IMG/VR virus record: IMGVR_UViG_3300004460_000255
Coordinates: 1 to 35,229 of that record
Direction: 5' to 3' (one strand)
Origin: a virus
DNA: 35,229 nucleotides
Below, one piece after another: positions 30,332-35,229 of this stretch. The stretch's first letter is position 1. Each line of letters starts with the position of its first letter. The notes beneath the pieces were generated by a model. It ran no database searches, had not been told where the DNA came from, and was given only the letters and a program-made list of their open reading frames with translations. A program made the translations under genes and the position numbers.

Positions 30332-30366
30332 ATTAAAGGGATACTCCCGTAGTTTCGCCCTTTAAT
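30332..30366 (-). terminator. Inverted repeat between structural genes and portal
   Basis: ATTAAAGGG and CCCTTTAAT are perfectly complementary over nine bases with a 17-base loop. On the minus strand the stem is followed by TTCTTATATTTG, a short T-rich tail. Partial terminator or RNA processing site. Confidence 0.5.
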
Positions 30367-30379
30367 CTTATAAATACTA

Positions 30380-30949
30380 TTATGCTTCCGTAGTGTACGG
30401 CAATTCTCCTTGAACAGCAGTAAGCTTTACTGTAGCCCCTGCACCGTCTTCCATAACAGCCCCTGAAGAAGCTTCTACGGATTCTAAGAATAATCCAAAT
30501 TTAGAGTGAAGATAACCCCCTGAACTTTCGTGTGTTCCTAGTATATTATCCCAACCAACTAAAAAGTTGTTAGTTATACCGCCTGCTTTAGTAGCCATTT
30601 CTACTTGACCCATTAAGCATTTACCTACAAGCTCTTGTAGTGCGTTAAATTCAGTTTTACTTATTTGAGGAATATAACCCTCTATAGAAATAGTAGCTAA
30701 AGCTAATCCTTTTTCTTGAGAAAGAGAAACATCCATTTTACCTGTTCCTTGAGCAAACTTATAAACCCCAACATTTCCTTCGGTAGTAGGCGCAGCAAAA
30801 GAAGTGATAACACCTGTTCCTACTGTTCCATTTGCTGAGTCAGTAGCTGCGTGTCCTGTAGATAATTGCTCCCACAAGTTTACTTTTACGATTCCTCCTA
30901 CCTTATCTTTACCACCTTGAAAGGCGATACTTAAATCTGTTAATGCCAT
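30380..30949 (-). CDS. Structural protein, paralog of the upstream gene (189 aa)
   Basis: Residues of about 75-185 (ATISIEGYIPQISKTEFNAL, NNFLVGWDNILGTHESSGGY, SVEASSGAVMEDGAGATVKL, TAVQGELPY) align by eye with the 168-residue protein next to it; both start MALT. The LVGW and EGYIP-x-I motifs recur. This looks like a beta-sandwich structural protein. Being between capsid and portal genes, it may be a head decoration protein or a tail tube-like protein; I cannot choose. It has an A-rich leader (AAAAAAATAAAATG). Confidence 0.65.
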   Translation of the reverse strand: MALTDLSIAFQGGKDKVGGIVKVNLWEQLSTGHAATDSANGTVGTGVITSFAAPTTEGNVGVYKFAQGTGKMDVSLSQEKGLALATISIEGYIPQISKTEFNALQELVGKCLMGQVEMATKAGGITNNFLVGWDNILGTHESSGGYLHSKFGLFLESVEASSGAVMEDGAGATVKLTAVQGELPYTTEA

Positions 30950-30974
30950 TTTATTTTTTTTTAAGTATTAATTA

Positions 30975-31481
30975 TTAAAATGTAGCAGGTAAGTGAACTT
31001 GCTTGCAAGTAAACGTAAGAGTACAACCATTTTGGTCTGACAGACTTGAACCTGTAGCAACTTCTAATCCTGACATAACCATAGGAAATTCAGTAGATGA
31101 AGCTGAAGTAGATGTAGATTCTTCCCAACCAACTAAATAAACAACACCATCCCAAGTAGTTACTTTACCCACTAAAGGAGCATCAAGTAAAGATTGTAGT
31201 GATTCTAATTTGTCATTTGTGATTTTAGGAATATACCCTTCTATTGTGATTGTATTTACAGATAAACCAACCAATTCGCTAGAAGAAGATATAGTCATAT
31301 TTGCGCTTTCTTTTTCAAACTCAATAACTTGACCTGTACCTATAGAACCTGCAGCTACATTCGTTCCCGCTGTGTAGGTTATATTTTGACCGCCCTCTGC
31401 GTAAGAAGCCACCTCGATAGATTTTACCCCACCTTTTCCAAAGTGGTCTGCAGCCCCTACTGATATTGCTGTTAATGCCAT
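30975..31481 (-). CDS. Structural protein, paralog of the downstream gene (168 aa)
   Basis: This protein starts MALTAISVGAADHFGKGGVK and has the same two central motifs as its neighbour: NTITIEGYIPKITNDKLESL and VVYLVGWEESTSTSASS, followed by SGLEVATGSSLSDQNGCTLT and CKQVHLPA. The order and spacing of motifs indicate a tandem duplication. It is the first gene after the capsid gene and behind a strong terminator, so its level may be lower than that of the capsid protein. Head decoration or tail tube-like, undecided. Confidence 0.65.
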   Translation of the reverse strand: MALTAISVGAADHFGKGGVKSIEVASYAEGGQNITYTAGTNVAAGSIGTGQVIEFEKESANMTISSSSELVGLSVNTITIEGYIPKITNDKLESLQSLLDAPLVGKVTTWDGVVYLVGWEESTSTSASSTEFPMVMSGLEVATGSSLSDQNGCTLTFTCKQVHLPATF

Positions 31482-31503
31482 TTTATTTTTATTTTAAAGT
31501 TAT

Positions 31504-31539
31504 AAAAAAAGGGAGCGGAGCAGAACCCCAACTCCCTTT
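31504..31539 (-). terminator. Strong intrinsic terminator after major capsid gene
   Basis: On the minus strand AAAGGGAG and CTCCC(TTT) pair around a 16-base loop with further G+C pairing possible, followed by seven T residues. It lies 22 bases after the capsid stop and probably lets a fraction of transcripts pass to the next genes. Confidence 0.8.
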
Positions 31540-31560
31540 AGTATTAATCATTATACTATA

Positions 31561-32625
31561 TTATGCGTGAATCGCAGTAACAGCTAATTTACCATCCATT
31601 AACTGAGTACCACAAGCATATCCAAATCGCATTCTGTAAGCTTTTTGGTCTAAAGAATACCAATTTTCAACTGAAGCACCTTGGAAGTCAGAACCTATAG
31701 CTACTGCTCCATCAGCAATAAGAGCTATACGACCTGCAGAAGCAGCATCACTAGCTCCCTCAATTAAAGCGTAGTCATTAATAATGTGAGAATCCCAATC
31801 TCTACGAACTACGATAGGGATACCTGCGAAGCTTAGGTTAGCAGGAGTACCATCTTGTAAGTAGATGAAAGACTCAGAAATAACTTGAGAACGTAAATAC
31901 TTCATATAAGCATTAGCGATAACTCCTGAAACGTATAGTGTTTTAGGAAGCTCTTTTAACTCAGCAGGCGCAGCATCTACAACAGCTTCAAGAATTGAAA
32001 GAACTTCAGCTCCTGTGTAAACACCCGAAGCAGCTAAAGTACAACCCGTTGCAGGCGTATCAGCACTAACACCGATAGTTAATTTTTGTCCTGAAGGTAA
32101 ACCATCTCTAAGAACTTCAAATATCCCGTCATAAACATTGTAATCTGCATTACGACCCGTTCCGTCAGCATCATCTCCTGCAGCAGTTGAGTTTATGTTT
32201 GCAAACCATAATTGTCTGTGGAAGTCACGCTTCACAGCTTGCATCATAACGTTAGCCATTATTTCTTTAACAACAGTTCCGTCAATATTATCTTTAGCAG
32301 TCCCCATTTTTAAAGCTTGAGATTTTACTGTAGCAAAAAATACGTTTGCTCTTTGCTCCATTTCAGCTTCAAGGTGTCCTACTACTAAAGTTTTTTGACT
32401 GTAAGCAGAGCTTTCAGCGTCAGCAGCAAAAGCATCGCCTGCATTTGAATTTGTAATGTACTCAGCAGAAGCGAAGTGGTCTAGCTTCATACTTGATTTT
32501 ACGTCAGGATAAACCGTAAACTTACTTAAGTATGAATCGTCTCCTAAAAATAAAGGAGAAAGAAAATACTTTTGCACCTCTTCTTGGTGGTATCCTGTAA
32601 TTGATGTACTAATAGCGTTAGCCAT
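31561..32625 (-). CDS. Major capsid protein, HK97 fold (354 aa)
   Basis: It follows the prohead protease gene, has the right length and the composition of a major capsid protein. Visible are a long helical spine region (AKDNIDGTVVKEIMANVMMQ, then AVKRDFHRQLWFANINST), a beta-rich part ending in AYMKYLRSQVISESFIYLQD, and a final FAGIPIVVRRDWDSHIINDY and FGYACGTQLMDG. Its leader, AAAAAAAACAAAATTATG, is shared with two early genes, and a strong terminator follows, a combination fitting very high expression. No cross-linking Lys/Asn pair can be assigned from sequence alone. Confidence 0.88.
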   Translation of the reverse strand: MANAISTSITGYHQEEVQKYFLSPLFLGDDSYLSKFTVYPDVKSSMKLDHFASAEYITNSNAGDAFAADAESSAYSQKTLVVGHLEAEMEQRANVFFATVKSQALKMGTAKDNIDGTVVKEIMANVMMQAVKRDFHRQLWFANINSTAAGDDADGTGRNADYNVYDGIFEVLRDGLPSGQKLTIGVSADTPATGCTLAASGVYTGAEVLSILEAVVDAAPAELKELPKTLYVSGVIANAYMKYLRSQVISESFIYLQDGTPANLSFAGIPIVVRRDWDSHIINDYALIEGASDAASAGRIALIADGAVAIGSDFQGASVENWYSLDQKAYRMRFGYACGTQLMDGKLAVTAIHA

Positions 32626-32649
32626 AATTTTGTTTTTTTTAAATTACTA

Positions 32650-33693
32650 TTACTTATTAAAAATTTGATTTGCTAATTCATCCCAAGCATTAGGGGTTTT
32701 AGATTTTTCAACTATTTTAGGCTCGTTTTCAGCTAAAGTAACTGAGGGTGTAGCCTCTAGTCTAGAAATTCTTTGAGCCATAGTCTCAAATTGAGTTTTA
32801 AACTCTTCCTTAGATTCATTTGACTTTTCTTTTTGAACGCTTAGTTTCTGAGATAAAGAATCTCTTTCTTGAGTCAATGCTTCTAATTGAGCCTTTAAGT
32901 CATCTACATTAACAGCCTCCTCGGTTGCTACTGATTCTGTCTGTGCGGCAGGCTCTGCTTGTGCCGCTTCTTCTGCTTTACCTACGATTAGGTTTTTGAT
33001 TTCGGTAAACCAATTTTTCATAGTTTCTTCGTTCATTTTACTCTCTGTTTTTATTTCTTCGTTTCCGAAGGTGGTTAATATATCCTCTGCTGTTTTGTTT
33101 TCGAAGCCACTCATATCGTACTTAGCTACAATTTCCATTTTACCTGATATGCTATCTACAAAGCCCATCTCTTTAGCTTCTTCAGCACTAAGCCAAGTCT
33201 CAGCTTCTAGCATAAAAGAAATCTTTTCTTCATCTAAACCTGTTCGTTTAGAGTACACATTAAGCATAGTCGATTCTACTTTCTCTAAAGCGTTTACTTG
33301 TCTTCGCATTTGAGACTTATTACCAAACACATTACTCATAGGAGAATGAATCATAAATAAGCTGTTAGAAGTCATTTCTATGGTGTCTGCTGCTAAAGCT
33401 ATTACTGTAGCCATAGATGCCGCCAAACCCTCTATTTTTGCCGTTACTTTACCTGTATAGTTTTTTAACGCTGTATAGATTGCTTGCCCTTCGAAAACAT
33501 CTCCACCTGTACTATTAATGTGGAGGGTAATATCTTTACCTTTCAAGTCTTTAAGGTCTTGCAAAAAACTTTTAGCAGTAATTCCGTGAACACCTATTTC
33601 ATCATAAATGAAGATGTCAGTAGACTTACCTTTAGCTTTTGCCTCTATTGGGCTTATAGCATACCAAGACTTATTTTCATAGATATTTTCCAT
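32650..33693 (-). CDS. ClpP-type prohead protease with C-terminal scaffold-like tail (347 aa)
   Basis: Residues 25-185 are an S14 serine protease of the phage ClpP type: ITLHINSTGGDVFEGQAIYT, then GLAASMATVIALA (S93), SLFMIHSPMS (H116) and AETWLSAEEAKEMGFVD. After about residue 220 there is an Ala/Glu/Gln-rich region and a coiled coil (LKAQLEALTQERDSLSQKLS, FKTQFETMAQRISRLEATPS), looking like a built-in scaffold. It cleaves capsid precursors inside the prohead. The capsid gene follows after 24 bases. It has a TATATTTG box just upstream. Confidence 0.9.
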   Translation of the reverse strand: MENIYENKSWYAISPIEAKAKGKSTDIFIYDEIGVHGITAKSFLQDLKDLKGKDITLHINSTGGDVFEGQAIYTALKNYTGKVTAKIEGLAASMATVIALAADTIEMTSNSLFMIHSPMSNVFGNKSQMRRQVNALEKVESTMLNVYSKRTGLDEEKISFMLEAETWLSAEEAKEMGFVDSISGKMEIVAKYDMSGFENKTAEDILTTFGNEEIKTESKMNEETMKNWFTEIKNLIVGKAEEAAQAEPAAQTESVATEEAVNVDDLKAQLEALTQERDSLSQKLSVQKEKSNESKEEFKTQFETMAQRISRLEATPSVTLAENEPKIVEKSKTPNAWDELANQIFNK

Positions 33694-33697
33694 AATA

Positions 33698-33705
33698 CAA
33701 ATATA
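33698..33705 (-). promoter_or_regulatory. TATATTTG box upstream of prohead protease
   Basis: An exact -7 consensus box, TATATTTG, ends 4 bases before the ATG, so the transcript would be leaderless or nearly so. No TTG -33 element is visible at 19-20 bases. A promoter here would drive protease and capsid genes separately from the tail genes. Confidence 0.45.
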
Positions 33706-33716
33706 GTTAATTAATT

Positions 33717-33998
33717 TTATATAGTGTTGCCATTGATTGACACTTTGTTTTTCATATAATCATAAACCACTCTTTGAGTTTGCCTTATTGATATTCCGTA
33801 CTTTTCTGATAAGTCTATAAATATATTTTTTATAAGTTCAGAATTGTTTTTAGTTAAGGCTTCGTCAAAGTCAGCTCTAATTAAATAGTTTCTAACTAAG
33901 TTGTTATTAAGTAAACCCTCATTGTATAGAGAGTTCACTACTTCAGAAGAATCTAATTCGCAAAGATTTGTTATTCTTTTTATAAGTTCCTGTTTCAT
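33717..33998 (-). CDS. Small HTH-like protein (93 aa)
   Basis: The product MKQELIKRITNLCELDSSEV is helical. The C-terminal third, LSEKYGISIRQTQRVVYDYM, looks like a helix-turn-helix. It lies between the tape measure gene (2-base gap) and the protease gene. A similar HTH-like small protein occurs near structural genes in other Bacteroidetes phages, as far as I recall. It could regulate capsid expression or act in packaging; function unknown. Confidence 0.55.
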   Translation of the reverse strand: MKQELIKRITNLCELDSSEVVNSLYNEGLLNNNLVRNYLIRADFDEALTKNNSELIKNIFIDLSEKYGISIRQTQRVVYDYMKNKVSINGNTI

Positions 33999-34000
33999 AT

Positions 34001-35229
34001 TTAAAATCTAGATGAAGATTCAATTACTTTTAATCTATTTTCAGTTTCTCTTAATGCTTCTACAGGTAGAACTACATTTGTGTTTCTACCAACAGCAGCA
34101 CCGATAGCGTTATAATCTATAAATCCTGAGTTACCAAAGTTAGGGGATGAAAACCCGACACCTCCGCCTGCTTGATTCATTGCACTTAAAGCTCCTCCAA
34201 ACATAGCCGTACTCCTTTTATTTATAACAGCTTCGCCACCTTCTAACTCGACTACTCTACCACCAACTGAAAACTTTTCTCCACCTCTTGAGTGAGGGTT
34301 TCCGTAAACCATACCTCCGTTAGCAAACTTCTGAGATTTTATTGAGTCTACGTTCGCAGCATATCTACCTAAAGCTAATGCAGCCATAATCGTGTATTGA
34401 GCGCCACCCGCAGCACCAAAAGTAAATGCGTTCCCAGGATTAGCTGCCGCTTGAACAGCGATATTAGCAAGCTCTTGAGCTAGGCTTATTTTAGCTAACT
34501 TTAATTCGTTTTCTTTTCTTAACTTAAAGGACTCTCTTTCTATCGCATCTTTTCTTTTCTTAGCAACTCTATCGTTTATGAGTCCGTCTTGATTAGCCTT
34601 TTCATTGGCTTCGTTTTTCTTATCTAAGATTCTTTGTTGGTTCTCAAGCTCTACTTCCGCAGCTTTCTTTGCAGCATCAGCTATTAAGTTTATACCCTCT
34701 ATTGCAAACTTAACTTTTTGGTCACGCTTACTTTTTTCAGTTTGTTCATCAATTTTAGTCAACTGAACCTCAGCATTTGCTTTTTGTTTTTTAAGCTTTT
34801 CCAACGTTTCCTCACTTTTTCTTTCTGTAGCATTTATTAACTCATCAAAATAACGTATATCTGTTTCTAACATAAGTCTTCTAAACTCTGCGTTAGTAAG
34901 GTTGTTTTCTTTCGCTTCTCTTTTAGCTTCAAATATTTTTGTGTCAGCAAGCTCTGTAGCTAATTGAGTTTGCATATCGTCATACTCTTTACTATTAGAG
35001 CGTTCTACTTGCAGCCTTTTTTTCTTTATATCTAATTCAGTTTTAGCAATTTCATCTTTTATTCTAGCTAACTCAGTTGCATCTTCAATGTTGTTTAAGT
35101 AATACTTTAGCTCTAAACCTCTAAATGAATCTAGCTTTGTTTCTAGCTTCTCTAATTCTATTACGTTAGCGTACTCTCCGTCTTCAAATCCTTTAGCATC
35201 TAAGTCTTGAAGGTCTTTTTGCAAAGTTA
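34001..35229 (-). CDS. Tail tape measure protein, C-terminal part (cut by window edge)
   Basis: The open frame runs from the right window edge to the stop at 34001 without a natural start, since TTG 35224 lies only 5 bases from the edge. From the edge it reads QKDLQDLDAKGFEDGEYANV and a long coiled coil (about 240 residues, EIAKTELDIKKKRLQVERSN; EKLKKQKANAEVQLTKIDEQ). A hydrophobic stretch (ELANIAVQAAANPGNAFTFG, then AGGAQYTIMAALALGRYAAN) and the glycine-rich end GGMVYGNPHSRGGEKFSVGG follow. The FANGGxVxGxxHxxGG pattern is a typical tape measure C-terminus. It is probably the same gene as 1-758. Confidence 0.85.
   Translation of the reverse strand, partial: TLQKDLQDLDAKGFEDGEYANVIELEKLETKLDSFRGLELKYYLNNIEDATELARIKDEIAKTELDIKKKRLQVERSNSKEYDDMQTQLATELADTKIFEAKREAKENNLTNAEFRRLMLETDIRYFDELINATERKSEETLEKLKKQKANAEVQLTKIDEQTEKSKRDQKVKFAIEGINLIADAAKKAAEVELENQQRILDKKNEANEKANQDGLINDRVAKKRKDAIERESFKLRKENELKLAKISLAQELANIAVQAAANPGNAFTFGAAGGAQYTIMAALALGRYAANVDSIKSQKFANGGMVYGNPHSRGGEKFSVGGRVVELEGGEAVINKRSTAMFGGALSAMNQAGGGVGFSSPNFGNSGFIDYNAIGAAVGRNTNVVLPVEALRETENRLKVIESSSRF

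Overview
The window reads as a nearly complete genome of a tailed double-stranded DNA phage with a long, probably non-contractile tail (siphovirus-like). The host is probably a flavobacterium or another member of the Bacteroidetes. Several signs point that way: the DNA is A+T-rich, most genes have A-rich leaders and no Shine-Dalgarno box, Bacteroidetes-type promoters (TTG/TTTG, about 19-20 bp, TAnnTTTG) occur in intergenic gaps, one SSB-like protein belongs to a family typical of Bacteroidetes, and the tail proteins carry motifs I know from Bacteroidetes phages. I see no integrase, repressor, DNA polymerase or tRNA, so a lytic phage relying on host polymerase is the simplest reading.

Layout. 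Two transcriptional arms diverge from a roughly 500 bp non-coding control region (12719-13224). The rightward (+) arm, 13225-25901, holds early genes: small unknown proteins, an M20/PepT-like metallopeptidase with two zinc ribbons next to a conserved 552-residue unknown, then a recombination and replication module. That module contains a Rad52-like/Sak3-like annealing protein, a 5' nuclease, an SSB-like OB protein, a lone DnaA domain IV-like protein, a replication initiator, a DnaB-like ATPase, a MazG-like protein, a T7-type endonuclease I and a metallophosphoesterase. The leftward (-) arm starts at 12718 and runs through the left end: small basic proteins, small and large terminase, tail assembly chaperone with a probable -1 frameshift, tail terminator-like protein with a LamG-like domain, gp10-like protein, a distal-tail-like protein, a 1791-residue tail hub protein and the start of the tape measure gene. 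It resumes at the right end: tape measure C-terminus, small HTH-like protein, ClpP-type prohead protease with scaffold tail, major capsid protein, two paralogous structural proteins, portal, head-tail connector, a possible fibre, basic proteins and a lysis-like cluster (DUF5675-like protein plus two small membrane proteins). The two arms converge at 25894-25901.

Both ends of the window lie inside the tape measure gene in the same orientation (N-terminus left, C-terminus right), so the molecule is probably circular or circularly permuted. The ends do not join in frame, so a piece of the tape measure gene is probably missing.

The points most worth a second look are a compact promoter/short RNA/terminator unit at 25046-25155, a structured non-coding stretch at 23880-24012, the T9 slippery site in the chaperone gene, a 38-bp element present twice in the early arm, a recurring A-rich leader shared by early genes and the capsid gene, and the absence of a standard endolysin beside a DUF5675-like protein with an L,D-transpeptidase-like His/Cys pattern.
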